A stretch of 64,000 nt of DNA from Candidatus Borkfalkia ceftriaxoniphila (GTDB taxonomy: Bacteria > Bacillota > Clostridia > Christensenellales > Borkfalkiaceae). The notes below the pieces were generated by a model. That model ran no database searches. It saw only the letters and a list, made by a program, of their open reading frames with translations, and had not been told where the DNA came from. Positions 16,907-26,855 of this stretch are shown here, one piece after another. The stretch covers positions 124,001 through 188,000 of the forward strand of contig NZ_SDOZ01000002.1 in the NCBI RefSeq assembly GCF_004134775.1, given 5' to 3'. A program made the translations under genes and the position numbers. The first letter of the stretch is position 1, and every line of letters starts with the position of its first letter.

Positions 16907-18682
16907 TTAAAAGTTTTTCAGTTTGATCGTAAGTTGCAAAATTTGTCTTGTGTATTCTTTCTTCCGCGCGATGTCGGTTTCCGCGTCGCACACGGCGCTC
17001 AGTTCCTTTAAATCGCGTTCGATCTGATCACGTTCCAGAATTTTCAGGCTGTCCTCGAAATATTTCGCAGCGCCGTCGCCTTCCAGATTGTCGCCCATGC
17101 TCAGATCGAGAATCTCCGAAAGTTCGGGCGTATTTTCGTCAAATATTTCAAAAAGCGCGCTCGCACGCACCGTTTCGCCCTTATTCTGCTGATTTTTGAT
17201 ATAGTCGGCTATCCTATTATGCACAATATTGTCAAAACTGACACTCGAAATGTCGAAATTCTTTGCATATTTCGCATGGAATAATACGGAAGCGAGAATG
17301 AATCTGCATGCTTTCACGACGCGGTCGGAGCCGTCGTCCAGTTTGCGCTCGATGCGCGTTTCGCTCCTCGGCTGCGCGGGCGCGTTTTCCAGATCGCGTT
17401 TGAGCGCCTCGTAGGTCGTGCCCGTCTTGTCGCGCACGATTTTCAAAAGATCTTCCTTGACGCTCGCGCTCTCAGCCTCGGCGATCACTTTGAGCGCCGC
17501 CGCGATGTATGCGCGTTTTTCTTCGGTTTTGTTAACGTCGTACTGTCCGCTCAAAAGGCTCAGTTTGAAATCGATGAGAGGCATCGCCCTGTCAAGGCAC
17601 TTCTGATAGCCCTCGTTGCCGTATTTTTTTATGACGTCGTCGGGATCCAATCCCTCGGGAAGCGGCACGACGCGCACGTTGACCTGCTCGTCCCTCATGA
17701 TCTCCAACCCGCGGACGGCGCCTTTCTGCCCCGCGCCGTCGCCGTCGTAACAGATATAGACGTTGTCGGTGTAGCGTTTGCACAGACGCGCCTGATCCTT
17801 TGTGAGCGACGTGCCCATGCTCGCGACGACGTTGGTAAACCCCGCCTGATAGAGAGAAATGGTATCCATATACCCTTCCACCATGATGATGTCGCGGATG
17901 CCCGTCGCTTTCTTTTCCTTTTTCAAAAGGTTGATGTTATACAGATTTTTGCTCTTGTCGAACAGAGCGGTCTCCCGCGTATTTTTGTATTTGGCGAAAT
18001 CCGTCTTTTCAAGAACGCGGCCGCCGAACGCGATGACGTCGTCCATGGCGTTGATGATGGGAAAGATGAGCCGACCGCCCTGCGCGTCCACCAAACGGTG
18101 TTTTTTTTCCGATTCGATGACGGCGCCGCTGTCGAGAATATTTTCGCGCGAAAAGCCGCTGTCGAGTAGATATTCGGGAAGATCGCCGAAATTCAGCGAC
18201 GCGCCCAGACCGAATTTCCGGATGGTGGAAGCGGAAAGTTTGCGGTCGAGAATGTATTGCACGTGCGCGTCCGCCCGCCCTGAATTGAGGTTTTTGAGAT
18301 AAAAACGGGCGGCCGAGCGCATGATCTTTAACATTTCGTCGCGTTTTTTCTTTTGCTCGACCGTCTTTTCCGTTTCGAAATTCATTTCGGGAAGTTGCAT
18401 GTGCGCTTGTTCGCATAAGATCTTGACGGCGTCCATAAAGTCCACCGATTCGATCTCCCGCACGAACGTGATCGCATCGCCGCTGACGCCGCAACCGAAA
18501 CAATGATAGAACTGTTCGGCGGCGTTGATGGAAAAAGAGGGCGTTTTTTCATGATGAAAAGGACAGCGCGCCCAGTAATTTCCGCCTTTTTTATCGACGG
18601 GCACGTAACTTCCGATCAACTCGACCAGATCGATCTTACTTTTCAATTCCCGTAAAAATTCGGGACTCAATCCTTTCGACAT
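16907..18682 (-). CDS. dnaG: DNA primase
   Basis: A 591-residue primase that lays RNA primers for replication. The CHC2 zinc ribbon is complete (Cys40, His43, Cys61, Cys64; RCPFHHEKTPSF, FYHCFGCG). TOPRIM motifs VEGYMDTI and YDGDGAGQKG follow, and a C-terminal helicase-binding region. The start MSKGLSPEF at 18682 is chosen over a longer frame because its ATG overlaps the upstream stop codon and matches the family N-terminus. Followed 25 bases later by rpoD. Confidence 0.96.
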   Translation of the reverse strand: MSKGLSPEFLRELKSKIDLVELIGSYVPVDKKGGNYWARCPFHHEKTPSFSINAAEQFYHCFGCGVSGDAITFVREIESVDFMDAVKILCEQAHMQLPEMNFETEKTVEQKKKRDEMLKIMRSAARFYLKNLNSGRADAHVQYILDRKLSASTIRKFGLGASLNFGDLPEYLLDSGFSRENILDSGAVIESEKKHRLVDAQGGRLIFPIINAMDDVIAFGGRVLEKTDFAKYKNTRETALFDKSKNLYNINLLKKEKKATGIRDIIMVEGYMDTISLYQAGFTNVVASMGTSLTKDQARLCKRYTDNVYICYDGDGAGQKGAVRGLEIMRDEQVNVRVVPLPEGLDPDDVIKKYGNEGYQKCLDRAMPLIDFKLSLLSGQYDVNKTEEKRAYIAAALKVIAEAESASVKEDLLKIVRDKTGTTYEALKRDLENAPAQPRSETRIERKLDDGSDRVVKACRFILASVLFHAKYAKNFDISSVSFDNIVHNRIADYIKNQQNKGETVRASALFEIFDENTPELSEILDLSMGDNLEGDGAAKYFEDSLKILERDQIERDLKELSAVCDAETDIARKKEYTRQILQLTIKLKNF

Positions 18683-19719
18683 TAAATCTCTTCGATATCC
18701 TCCGCTCTTAAAGCCCACGAACGCGGCACGTACAGATAATTGAACACCGCGATCGCGAATTTATCCGTCATGGAAGAAAGATAATCGCAGATCACCTGTT
18801 CCAACGGATATTTTTCCGACAACTCCCGATAAAAAGCGGGGAGCTTGTCCCTGTTTTTTAAAAAATATTCGTACATGCCCGAGAGCATGCGTTTCGCGCG
18901 CTCCTCCTCTTTCATGGAAAGCGGCGTGATATACACTCTGTCGAACATGAAAGCGCGCAGATTTTCCAACGCTTCCGCCTCGCATTCGCCCATTATGACA
19001 CGGTTTTTCCCTACGCTGTTTTCGTAGATGGAAGTGATCATCGTATTGATGCGCTCGCGCGAAGAATTGCCGAGCACGGCGATCTCCCTTTCCGGGAGTT
19101 CATCCGCTTTTAAAAGCCCCGCGCGGATCGCGTCCTCAATGTCGTGATTGACGTAAGCGATGCGGTCGGCGAGAGAAACGGCCTTTCCTTCCAAAGTGGC
19201 GGGCGTGCCGCTCTTTTTGTGGTTCACGATGCCGTCGCGCACCTCATAGGTGAGATTGAGCCCCGCCCCTTCCTTTTCCAGCACGTCCACCACGCGGAGC
19301 GACTGCTCGTTATGGGAAAAGCCCGCAGGGTTGAGGCTGTTTAAAACGCGCTCGCCCGCGTGACCGAAAGGTGTATGCCCGAGATCGTGCCCGAGCGCGA
19401 TCGCCTCGGTCAGATCTTCGTTGAGCGCGAGGCTGCGCGAAATGGAGCGCGCGATCTGCGAAACGTCGATGGTGTGCGTGAGCCGCGTGCGGAAATGGTC
19501 GCCTTCGGGCGAAAAAAAGACCTGCGTCTTGTTTTTCAGGCGCAGAAAGGCTTTGGAATAAATGATACGGTCGCGGTCGCGTTGGAAGTCGGTGCGCATA
19601 TCGCAGGCATCTTCTTCCCGCGCCCTGCCGCGGCTTTGGGCGGATTTCTGCGCGAACGGGGAGAAAAACATTTCTTCCATCCGATAAGTGCGTTCTTTGA
19701 CGCCGAAATTTTTATGCAT
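18682..19719 (-). CDS. dgt: dGTP triphosphohydrolase-like HD protein
   Basis: A 345-residue HD-domain protein that hydrolyses dNTPs to nucleosides and triphosphate. HD ligands: His82 (RLTHTID), His111-Asp112 (GHDLGHTPFGH) and a later SLADRIAYVNHDIEDA. The start MHKNFG at 19719 has an AAGGGGAA site; the open frame continues further upstream but without homology. The C-terminal 50 residues match Firmicute Dgt proteins. First of a run with dnaG and rpoD. Confidence 0.92.
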   Translation of the reverse strand: MHKNFGVKERTYRMEEMFFSPFAQKSAQSRGRAREEDACDMRTDFQRDRDRIIYSKAFLRLKNKTQVFFSPEGDHFRTRLTHTIDVSQIARSISRSLALNEDLTEAIALGHDLGHTPFGHAGERVLNSLNPAGFSHNEQSLRVVDVLEKEGAGLNLTYEVRDGIVNHKKSGTPATLEGKAVSLADRIAYVNHDIEDAIRAGLLKADELPEREIAVLGNSSRERINTMITSIYENSVGKNRVIMGECEAEALENLRAFMFDRVYITPLSMKEEERAKRMLSGMYEYFLKNRDKLPAFYRELSEKYPLEQVICDYLSSMTDKFAIAVFNYLYVPRSWALRAEDIEEI

Positions 19720-19790
19720 AGATTCCCCTTTCTTTTGAAAACAAAAAAAGTGCCTTTTACCCTTCCTTATTATAAATTCGACACAAAGAA

Positions 19791-19820
19791 AAAAAATCCT
19801 TTTTCGGCAAGGATTTTTTT
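19791..19820 (-). terminator. Terminator of the aro operon
   Basis: On the minus strand, AAAAATCC and its complement form a stem followed by a T-run, just after the SDR gene stop and before the dgt start. Confidence 0.8.
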
Positions 19821-19832
19821 GATATTTTTTAT

Positions 19833-20546
19833 TTATACGAGCAATCCGCCGTTCACGCGCAGGATCTCGCCCGTGATATAGCGGCTTTGAGCCAGAAATA
19901 GGACGCTTTCGGCAATTTCTTCGCACGTTCCCATCCGTTTGACGGGTATTTGCGATAGAAAATCTTCCAACTCGTCCCGATTGAGATGCGCGTTCATGTC
20001 CGTATGCACGATCCCCGCGGACACGCAGTTGACGCGGATACCGCAGGGCGCGAGTTCCTTTGCCGCGGCTTTGGTAAAACCGATCAGAGCCGCTTTGGAC
20101 GCGGAATACGCCGCCTCGCAACTGCCGCCCGTTTCGCCCCATACGGAGGCGACGTTCACGATGCTGCCCCCGCCCCTTTTTTTCATCTTTTCGGCGGCAT
20201 AGCGGGTACAGAGAAACGCACCTTCGACGTTGACGGAAAAAAGATCTTTCCATTCTTCGAGCGTCGTTTCGGCAATTTCCTTATAGAGCGCGACTCCCGC
20301 GTTATTGACTAAAATTTCCAGAGAAAAGACGCTCTCCATCATCTCGCGCACGCTCTTTTCGTCGGAAACGTCGGCGCGGTAGACGAGCGGTTCTTTTCCC
20401 GCCGCGCGGATCAGATCTGCCGTTTCCCGCGCGCCTTTTTCGTCCTTCGAATAACAGAACGCCACGTCGTAACCCGCTTGGGCGAACCGTACCGCGACAG
20501 CCCTTCCGATGCCGCGCGAGCCGCCCGTAACGAGCGCCGTGCTCAT
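19833..20546 (-). CDS. SDR-family oxidoreductase (FabG-like)
   Basis: A 237-residue classical short-chain dehydrogenase. NADP-binding TGGSRGIG (residues 7-14), NNAG, the catalytic SVWG and YSASK motifs and a C-terminal ITGEILRVNGGLLV are visible. Resembles 3-oxoacyl-ACP reductase. The start MSTALVTGG at 20546 overlaps the aroK stop by 4 bases (ATGA), so it is translationally coupled at the end of the shikimate operon. Fatty acid synthesis genes are absent here, so its substrate is unknown. Confidence 0.88.
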   Translation of the reverse strand: MSTALVTGGSRGIGRAVAVRFAQAGYDVAFCYSKDEKGARETADLIRAAGKEPLVYRADVSDEKSVREMMESVFSLEILVNNAGVALYKEIAETTLEEWKDLFSVNVEGAFLCTRYAAEKMKKRGGGSIVNVASVWGETGGSCEAAYSASKAALIGFTKAAAKELAPCGIRVNCVSAGIVHTDMNAHLNRDELEDFLSQIPVKRMGTCEEIAESVLFLAQSRYITGEILRVNGGLLV

Positions 20547-21061
20547 TTCTGCCCCCTTTGCGGGAGGGAAAATTCTTTCATGATGCAAAGGGCGATCTCT
20601 TCGACCGTCTTGTCGTCGGTATCGACGATGAAATCGGCGCAGCCTTCATAGACGGGCGTTCGCGCGCGCAAAAGATCGTTGATCTTTTCAAACGCCGCGC
20701 CCTTTAAGAGCGGTCTGTCTGCGCCCGTATGCCCGACGCGGCGGAACACCGTGTCCGCGCTCGTCCTGAGAAAGACTATTTTGCCGCTCTCTTTGAACGC
20801 ATAGGCGTTTTCGGGACGCAGAAGGCACCCGCCCCCCGTGGAAACGACGCAGTCGTTTTCGGCGGCGACTTGTCTGACCATTTCCGTTTCTAGCGTGCGG
20901 AAATGCGGCTCTCCGTAATATTCGAAAATATCCGCGATCTTGCCGTATTTTCCCACGACCATTTCGTCCGTGTCGTACCAGCGCATGCCCGTCAGTTCGG
21001 AAAGTTTAATGCCGACGCACGTTTTGCCCGCCCCCATCATGCCGCACAGGATCACATTCAT
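20543..21061 (-). CDS. aroK: Shikimate kinase
   Basis: A 172-residue P-loop kinase producing shikimate 3-phosphate. Walker A GMMGAGKT (residues 7-14), then DTDEMVV, STGGGCLL and RPLL. The start at 21061 overlaps the aroQ stop by 4 bases and is preferred over a longer frame. Confidence 0.93.
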   Translation of the reverse strand: MNVILCGMMGAGKTCVGIKLSELTGMRWYDTDEMVVGKYGKIADIFEYYGEPHFRTLETEMVRQVAAENDCVVSTGGGCLLRPENAYAFKESGKIVFLRTSADTVFRRVGHTGADRPLLKGAAFEKINDLLRARTPVYEGCADFIVDTDDKTVEEIALCIMKEFSLPQRGQK

Positions 21062-21474
21062 AACAAAAAACTCTCCGCCGCTAAAATATAACTGTTTTTT
21101 CCGAATCCGAGAATACAGCCGCGGCATACCTCGCTGAGCACGGAAGTATGGCGGAACTCTTCCCGCGCGTGCACGTTGGACATATGCACCTCGACGACGG
21201 GCACGGATATGCCCGCGATCGCGTCGCGGATGGCATAACTGTAATGGGTGAACGCGCCCGCGTTCAGAATCACGCCGTCCGCATCCGTCGCGTGCAGTTT
21301 TGCGCAGATCTCGCCCTCTATGTTGCTCTGATAAAACTCACATTCCGCGCCGCGCGCGTTTACGTACGATCGAATCTGCGCGTTGATATCGTCCAGCGTT
21401 TCCGCGCCGTACACGCCCTTTTCGCGGCGCCCCGTCAGATTGAGATTGACTCCGTTGAGAAATAATAATTTCAT
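21058..21474 (-). CDS. aroQ: Type II 3-dehydroquinate dehydratase
   Basis: A 138-residue enzyme for step three of the shikimate pathway. Seen: LNGVNLNLTGRRE with its flexible-loop Arg, YQSNIEGEI, LNAGAFTHYSYAIRDAI, EVHMSNVHAREEFRHTSV. Overlaps aroE by 4 bases. Confidence 0.95.
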   Translation of the reverse strand: MKLLFLNGVNLNLTGRREKGVYGAETLDDINAQIRSYVNARGAECEFYQSNIEGEICAKLHATDADGVILNAGAFTHYSYAIRDAIAGISVPVVEVHMSNVHAREEFRHTSVLSEVCRGCILGFGKNSYILAAESFLL

Positions 21475-22271
21475 GCGTTCTCCTTTTCGCGTTGATAGCG
21501 TTCAAACAGCGTTTTCGCTTCGTCCGAATCGGCGTCCTTTCCGAGGTAAATACAGTCGGCATAATACGCCTGATAAAACAGCATTCCCTCGCCGTTTAGG
21601 ATCTTTTTGCCGAGCCCTTCCGCAATGCGCAGAAACTCGCTCTTTTTCGGGCAGTAGATGAGGTCGCAGGCAAGATTGCAGCGCGAGAGAAATTCCGCGC
21701 CGACGGGCGAAACGCCCTCGCTCTTGTGCATGCCCACGCCCGTGGCGTTAACGATCACGTCGTACTGCGCAGGCTGTAACGACGTGAGCGGCCGGATATT
21801 TCCGAATTCCGTTGCGACGATTTCGGCATTCTGTACGTTCATATCGTACAGAAATACGTGCGCACCCGCGTCCGCGAGTTTTTTGACGACGCTACGCCCG
21901 GCGCCGCCCGCGCCGAGCACGAGAAATCTCCGTCCCGACGTTTCTATCCCGTTATTTTGCAGCATGAGCATAAAGCCCGCGCCGTCGGTGTTGTACCCGA
22001 TCCTGTCCTTGACCGTGTTCACCGCTCCGAAAATTTTCGCGTCCCCTTCCAGAGAATTCAGATGAGGAATGACGGAAAGTTTATAGGGAATGGTCACGTT
22101 GAACGCATCTTTTTCTGCGAGCAGTTTTTCCGCAAGCGCGTCGAATTTTTCCGCCGCGACGGAAATATGTTCGTATTCGCAATCGCTCCCCATGCCGCGT
22201 AAAATAAAGGCGTGCATTTTTCCGCTTTCTGATTTGGATACGTCTTTTCCCACAACCGCAAGTTTCAGCAT
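21471..22271 (-). CDS. aroE: Shikimate dehydrogenase
   Basis: A 266-residue NADP enzyme reducing 3-dehydroshikimate. Seen: NVTIPYK with the catalytic Lys, GAVNTV, GYNTDG, VLGAGGAGRSVV nucleotide-binding motif and NATGVGM. The N-terminal shikimate-binding motif, usually with HSxSP, is degenerate here (DVSKSESGKMH). GGAGGAG precedes the ATG at 22271. Confidence 0.92.
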   Translation of the reverse strand: MLKLAVVGKDVSKSESGKMHAFILRGMGSDCEYEHISVAAEKFDALAEKLLAEKDAFNVTIPYKLSVIPHLNSLEGDAKIFGAVNTVKDRIGYNTDGAGFMLMLQNNGIETSGRRFLVLGAGGAGRSVVKKLADAGAHVFLYDMNVQNAEIVATEFGNIRPLTSLQPAQYDVIVNATGVGMHKSEGVSPVGAEFLSRCNLACDLIYCPKKSEFLRIAEGLGKKILNGEGMLFYQAYYADCIYLGKDADSDEAKTLFERYQREKENA

Positions 22272-22282
22272 AAACTCCTCCT

Positions 22283-23536
22283 TCAGTTTCCAAGTCCCGC
22301 AAGTCTGCGATAAAAATCGGGAAAGGAAATATTGACGCATTCCGCGCCCTCGATCGCACCGCCGTTTTCGCTCGCGGCCAGACCGATTGCGGCAGTCATG
22401 GCGATGCGGTGATCTCCGTAAGAGCGGACTTTTCCGCCCTGTAATTTGCTTTTGCCCCGGATCACGAAACCGTCGTCCGTCGCGCGGATATCGCCGCCGA
22501 GCGCGGCGATCATCTCCGCGGTGGTCGCGATGCGGTCGCTCTCCTTTACTTTGAGTTCCTGCGCGCCCGAAATGACGCTTTCGCCCTCGGCAAAGGCGCA
22601 CAGAAGCGCGATGACGGGGATTTCGTCGATGAGCGCGGGCATGATCTCTTTCGAAAGCGTGATGGCGCGCATTGCGGACTTTTTCACGACGATATCCGCC
22701 ACGGGTTCGCCGCAGACGAGCCGTTCGTTTTGCAGAGTATATATGACGCCCAGTCTGTCGAACGCCGTCAGGATACCCGTGCGCGTGGGATTGACGCCGA
22801 CGCGGGGACAGACGATCTCCCCTTTCAGCGCGCCCAGCGCCAGAAAATACGCGGCGCTGGAAATATCCGCGGGAACGTCCACGTCCACGCAATGCAAACG
22901 GCTCTTTCGGATGCGTACGGCGTTTTGATGAACGAAAATATCCGCTCCCATCGCGGACAGCAGGCGTTCGCTGTGATCGCGCGACTTTTCGGGTTCGCGG
23001 ACGATCGTTTCTCCCGACGCGCCCAGCCCCGCAAGCAAAATCGCGCTCTTGACCTGCGCGCTGGCGACTCCGGTTTCCACAATGCAGCCGTGCAGGGGCG
23101 CAGGTTCGACAATCAGAGGCGCGGTACCGTCCGTCGTGCGGACGTTTGCCCCCAACAGCGCGAGCGGCTCGGCAACGCGGCGCATGGGACGCGTGGACAG
23201 CGACGCATCGCCCGTAAGCGTGGCGCGCACGCCCTTGCCCGCGATCAAGCCGCATAAGAGGCGCATAGTCGTGCCGCTGTTGCCGCAATCGCACAGCGCG
23301 TTATTTTTAAATTCGGGCGAGCCTTCGACGGTAATGGTTTCGCCCTCCCGCTCGATCTTCGCGCCGAGCGCCTTCATGCACGAAACCGTGGAAAGGCAAT
23401 CCTCTCCGACGAGCGCGCGCGTGATCTTCGCTTTCCCCTCCGCCGCGGCGTTGAACATGACCGCGCGGTGGGTGATGGATTTATCTCCGGGGATTTCCGC
23501 GATCCCCGAGATCTTTTCGGCGGGCTCTATGTTCAT
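22283..23536 (-). CDS. aroA: 3-phosphoshikimate 1-carboxyvinyltransferase (EPSP synthase)
   Basis: A 417-residue EPSP synthase. Seen: IPGDKSITHRAVM, CGNSGTTMRLLCGLIAGK, DASLSTRPM, VNPTRTG, LKVKESDR and a C-terminal SYGDHRIAMTAAI. The ATG overlaps the aroB stop by 4 bases. Confidence 0.96.
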   Translation of the reverse strand: MNIEPAEKISGIAEIPGDKSITHRAVMFNAAAEGKAKITRALVGEDCLSTVSCMKALGAKIEREGETITVEGSPEFKNNALCDCGNSGTTMRLLCGLIAGKGVRATLTGDASLSTRPMRRVAEPLALLGANVRTTDGTAPLIVEPAPLHGCIVETGVASAQVKSAILLAGLGASGETIVREPEKSRDHSERLLSAMGADIFVHQNAVRIRKSRLHCVDVDVPADISSAAYFLALGALKGEIVCPRVGVNPTRTGILTAFDRLGVIYTLQNERLVCGEPVADIVVKKSAMRAITLSKEIMPALIDEIPVIALLCAFAEGESVISGAQELKVKESDRIATTAEMIAALGGDIRATDDGFVIRGKSKLQGGKVRSYGDHRIAMTAAIGLAASENGGAIEGAECVNISFPDFYRRLAGLGN

Positions 23537-24585
23537 AGCAAGCCCCCTTCGATTTTCTTTAAGTATTCCGCATACGTCGGAAGCGGCAGCGATATTTCCG
23601 CATATTCGCCCCGCGCTTTGGGTACGACGAGGGATATTTTTTCCTGTCCGGAATTCTTTTTATCCAAAAGCGCGTTTTCCGCCGCGCTCCCGATATCGGG
23701 AAAACGCGGCATCTTCGGCAATGCGCGGGAAACGATCTTTAAGATCCGTTCCGCGTATTCCCGTTTACAGACGCCTTCCGCCAGCGCGATCTTGGTTTCG
23801 AACGCCGTGCCGACGAGCACGTATTCGCCGTGCGAGCGGCGGCCGTAATCGAGTTCGAGCGCGTGCGCCGTGGTATGCCCCAAATTCAGGCATTGTCTGA
23901 GCCCCGCGGTTTCCCGTTCGTCCCTCTCCACGACGCCCGCCTTAAAACGGACGCACAGCGGAACGAGTTTTTCCAGAAAGCGCAGCCCGAAATCTGTCGC
24001 GCCTTGCAAAATATCAAAAATTTCCGCATCGAGCGCGGCGGTCTTTACGATCTCGCCCAACCCGCAGCGTATCTCGCGTTTGGGCAGCGTCGTCAGAAAC
24101 CTCGGATCGCAGAGGACCTGTTCGGGCTGATAAAAACTCCCGACGATATTTTTATATCCCCTGTAATCAATGGCGGTCTTGCCGCCTACGGAACTGTCCA
24201 CCTGCGCCAAAAGCGTCGTAGGGATCTGTACGAGGCGGGTGCCGCGCATATAGAGGGAAGCGGCAAAGCCGCCCACGTCGCCGACCACGCCGCCGCCGAA
24301 CGCGACGAGCACGGTTTTTCTATGGCAACGGGCGCGGACCATTTCGTCTAAAATGGAAAAGAGCGTTTTATGGTTTTTGTTTTTCTCGCCCGCGGGCACG
24401 ACGCATACGTGCGCACTGCCGAAATATTTTTCAATGAGATCCGCATACAGCCGCGCCACGTTGGAGTCGGTCACGACGAATAATTCTTTGCCTGCAAGCG
24501 TCTCTTCATAGCCCTGTTCGAATGCGCCCTCGCCGCAATATACGATGCCGGGGCGCGATTTCGTGTGAATTCGTATCTTCTGCAT
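23533..24585 (-). CDS. aroB: 3-dehydroquinate synthase
   Basis: A 350-residue NAD-dependent enzyme for step two of the shikimate pathway. Seen: VAFGGGVVGDVGGFAASLYMRG, IPTTLLAQVDSSVGGKTA, GLGEIVKTA and the metal-binding LNLGHTTAHALE. The start MQKIRIH at 24585 gives the family length; a longer frame overlaps aroC. Confidence 0.95.
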   Translation of the reverse strand: MQKIRIHTKSRPGIVYCGEGAFEQGYEETLAGKELFVVTDSNVARLYADLIEKYFGSAHVCVVPAGEKNKNHKTLFSILDEMVRARCHRKTVLVAFGGGVVGDVGGFAASLYMRGTRLVQIPTTLLAQVDSSVGGKTAIDYRGYKNIVGSFYQPEQVLCDPRFLTTLPKREIRCGLGEIVKTAALDAEIFDILQGATDFGLRFLEKLVPLCVRFKAGVVERDERETAGLRQCLNLGHTTAHALELDYGRRSHGEYVLVGTAFETKIALAEGVCKREYAERILKIVSRALPKMPRFPDIGSAAENALLDKKNSGQEKISLVVPKARGEYAEISLPLPTYAEYLKKIEGGLL

Positions 24586-24596
24586 ACTCTTCCCTC

Positions 24597-25727
24597 TTAC
24601 GGCAGGCGCGCGTAACGCTCCTGCACTTCGCGCATATGATCGCCGCCCAGCCGTTCGGAAATCTTCTGCGCGAGCGCGAAACATACGACGCTCTCCGCAA
24701 TGACTTCCAACGCGCAGATCGCCGCAACGTCGCTTCGTTCGGTCGCCGCGCGGCACGCCTGTTTGCTTTCAAATTCCACGGTATTCAGCCCGCGCATGAG
24801 CGTGGGAATGGGTTTCATCGCGGCGCGCAAAATGATCTCTTCCCCGTTGGACATACCGCCCTCGATCCCGCCCGCACGGTTGGTCGCGCGCGAAAATTTT
24901 CCGTCTTTCCAGAAAATTTCGTCGTGCACTTTGGAACCGGGCAGACGGGCGCATTCGAATCCCATGCCCACTTCCACGCCCTTGATCGCCTGTATGCTCA
25001 TCAAAGCGCCGCACAGGTGCGCGTCCAGTTTATCTGCGTAAGTCATGCAACTGCCGAACCCGCTCTTGACGCCGCGCACGCGAATTTCCACAATGCCGCC
25101 CGCGGTGTCTTTCGCCTCTTTTATCTCGTCGATGCGCGTTTTGGCGCGTTCACATAGTACTTTGTCAGGCATAAACAGTTCGTTTTCATGGATTTTTTCC
25201 AGATCCTCGAACGCATAATGCTTTTCATCGCACACCGATTCCACGCTCTTGACGTAGCCGCGCACTTCAATGCCGAGCGCGCGCAGGTACATTCTCGCGA
25301 CGCTCCCCGCCGCAACGCGTACGGCAGTTTCCCGCGCCGAGGCGCGTTCTAAAATATTACGCGCGTCGGTATGGTCGTACTTCAAAAGCCCCGAAAGGTC
25401 GGCGTGGCCCGGGCGTACCTGCGTGAGTCTGCGCTTTGTCACGTCGGCACCGTAAGGCGACATATACTCTTCCCAGTTGCGGTAATCCTTGTTTTCCACC
25501 ATCAGGCAGACGGGGCTGCCCAACGTACGGCGATCGCGCACGCCCGACAGGATCTCCGCTTTGTCCGTTTCGATCTTCTGGCGCGCGCCCCTGCCGTAGC
25601 CGCTCTGCCGAAGGGCGAGCCAGGCGTTGATCTCTTCCGCATCGATTTCGAGATTGGAAGGCAGTCCTTCGAGAATGGCGACGAGCGCGCGCCCGTGCGA
25701 TTCTCCGCTTGTTGTCAGTTTGATCAT
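24597..25727 (-). CDS. aroC: Chorismate synthase
   Basis: A 376-residue FMN-dependent enzyme making chorismate. Seen: TSGESHGRALVAILEGLP, RQSGYGRGARQKIETD, VRPGHADLSGLLKY, ARASARETAVRVAAGSVAR and GGMSNGEEI. Its start abuts the stop of the ComEC-like gene. Confidence 0.96.
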   Translation of the reverse strand: MIKLTTSGESHGRALVAILEGLPSNLEIDAEEINAWLALRQSGYGRGARQKIETDKAEILSGVRDRRTLGSPVCLMVENKDYRNWEEYMSPYGADVTKRRLTQVRPGHADLSGLLKYDHTDARNILERASARETAVRVAAGSVARMYLRALGIEVRGYVKSVESVCDEKHYAFEDLEKIHENELFMPDKVLCERAKTRIDEIKEAKDTAGGIVEIRVRGVKSGFGSCMTYADKLDAHLCGALMSIQAIKGVEVGMGFECARLPGSKVHDEIFWKDGKFSRATNRAGGIEGGMSNGEEIILRAAMKPIPTLMRGLNTVEFESKQACRAATERSDVAAICALEVIAESVVCFALAQKISERLGGDHMREVQERYARLP

Positions 25728-26852
25728 CTATATATACTCCGAAAAAGATTTTTTACGGTAAATTTCCAATTTGAAAGATTTTTGCAGATGCGGCGACAGT
25801 TTCCCCTCTTCGCCGACGCGGAGGACAATGTTGCCCGCCTCGTCCGTCCGATAGACCTCGCATGTCTGATCGGCTGACTTTAACCGTTCGATCACTGACG
25901 GCGACGGGTGTCCGTACAGATTTCCCGCCCCGACACCGATGAGCGCAAAGCGCGGCGAAACGAGTCGGGCAAACTCTGCCGACGTGGAAGATGCGCTGCC
26001 GTGGTGCGATACTTTCAAGACGTCTATATCCGCAATATCCGGGCGCAGTTCGATGCTGCGCCCGCCGACCTGCACGGTCCTGGCGAACAATTCGTCTCCG
26101 AAAATGCCGTAATCCCTGACAAGCCCGTTTTCCACGTTTTCGCCGATATCGCCCGTAAACAGAAAGCGTACGCCCGCGTATTCGAGATAAACGACTGCGG
26201 ACGCGTCGTTGGCAGCGCTGTCGGAATTCTCGTTCACAAGCGCGCGATAGGCGCTGTTTTCCGATTCGTACGGCAGCGGCAATAAGATCATGGCATAATA
26301 GAAACATTCTACATCTTCCGAAACGATGGCGGAAAAGGTCTGCGAGATATGCACTGCCGTACCCTTGCGGGCGGCTTTTCTGACCGCTGACGTAAACGCG
26401 GCGTAAGATGCGTTGATCGTTTCATCGGGGCAATAAGGCATATAAATATGTTTCGCGCCGAACAGTTCCAAAACGTCGCTTAGGCCGCCGCAGTGGTCGG
26501 AATCGGGATGCGTGAGCAACAGGTAATCGAGCGTATCGATTTTGAGCGCGCGGAGATAGCGCAAAAGCGCGTCGCTATCTTCTCCGCCTCCGTCGATAAG
26601 CAATGTTTTCCCGTCGGGAAATTCGATCAAGGCGGCGTCGCCCTGCCCCACGTCGATAAAGTGAAGGGCAAGTTCGCGCTCGGCGCGCGCCTCGACTTCG
26701 GGAAGTGAAAATAAAACGGAGAGATAACGCAGAGGAAATACAAAGGCGTTGACGAGCGCGAGTACGAGTACCATGACAGCGACCGCGCCCGCAACGGCGA
26801 TTGCGGCGATGCGCTTTTTACGCTTTTTTTCTTTTGTTTTCTCTCCTTTCAT
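25728..26852 (-). CDS. ComEC/Rec2-type metallo-beta-lactamase hydrolase
   Basis: A 374-residue membrane-anchored hydrolase. A basic N-terminus (KKRKKR) precedes one TM segment at about residues 15-40. The metallo-beta-lactamase domain follows: FIDVGQGDAALIEFPDGKTLLIDGG, the HxxDH motif in THPDSDHCGG, FLFTGDIG and KVSHHGSASS. Related to the C-terminal nuclease domain of ComEC, but the competence channel is absent. An orphan surface nuclease or lactonase-like hydrolase is likely. It is embedded in the shikimate operon. Confidence 0.85.
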   Translation of the reverse strand: MKGEKTKEKKRKKRIAAIAVAGAVAVMVLVLALVNAFVFPLRYLSVLFSLPEVEARAERELALHFIDVGQGDAALIEFPDGKTLLIDGGGEDSDALLRYLRALKIDTLDYLLLTHPDSDHCGGLSDVLELFGAKHIYMPYCPDETINASYAAFTSAVRKAARKGTAVHISQTFSAIVSEDVECFYYAMILLPLPYESENSAYRALVNENSDSAANDASAVVYLEYAGVRFLFTGDIGENVENGLVRDYGIFGDELFARTVQVGGRSIELRPDIADIDVLKVSHHGSASSTSAEFARLVSPRFALIGVGAGNLYGHPSPSVIERLKSADQTCEVYRTDEAGNIVLRVGEEGKLSPHLQKSFKLEIYRKKSFSEYI

Positions 26853-26855
26853 ACG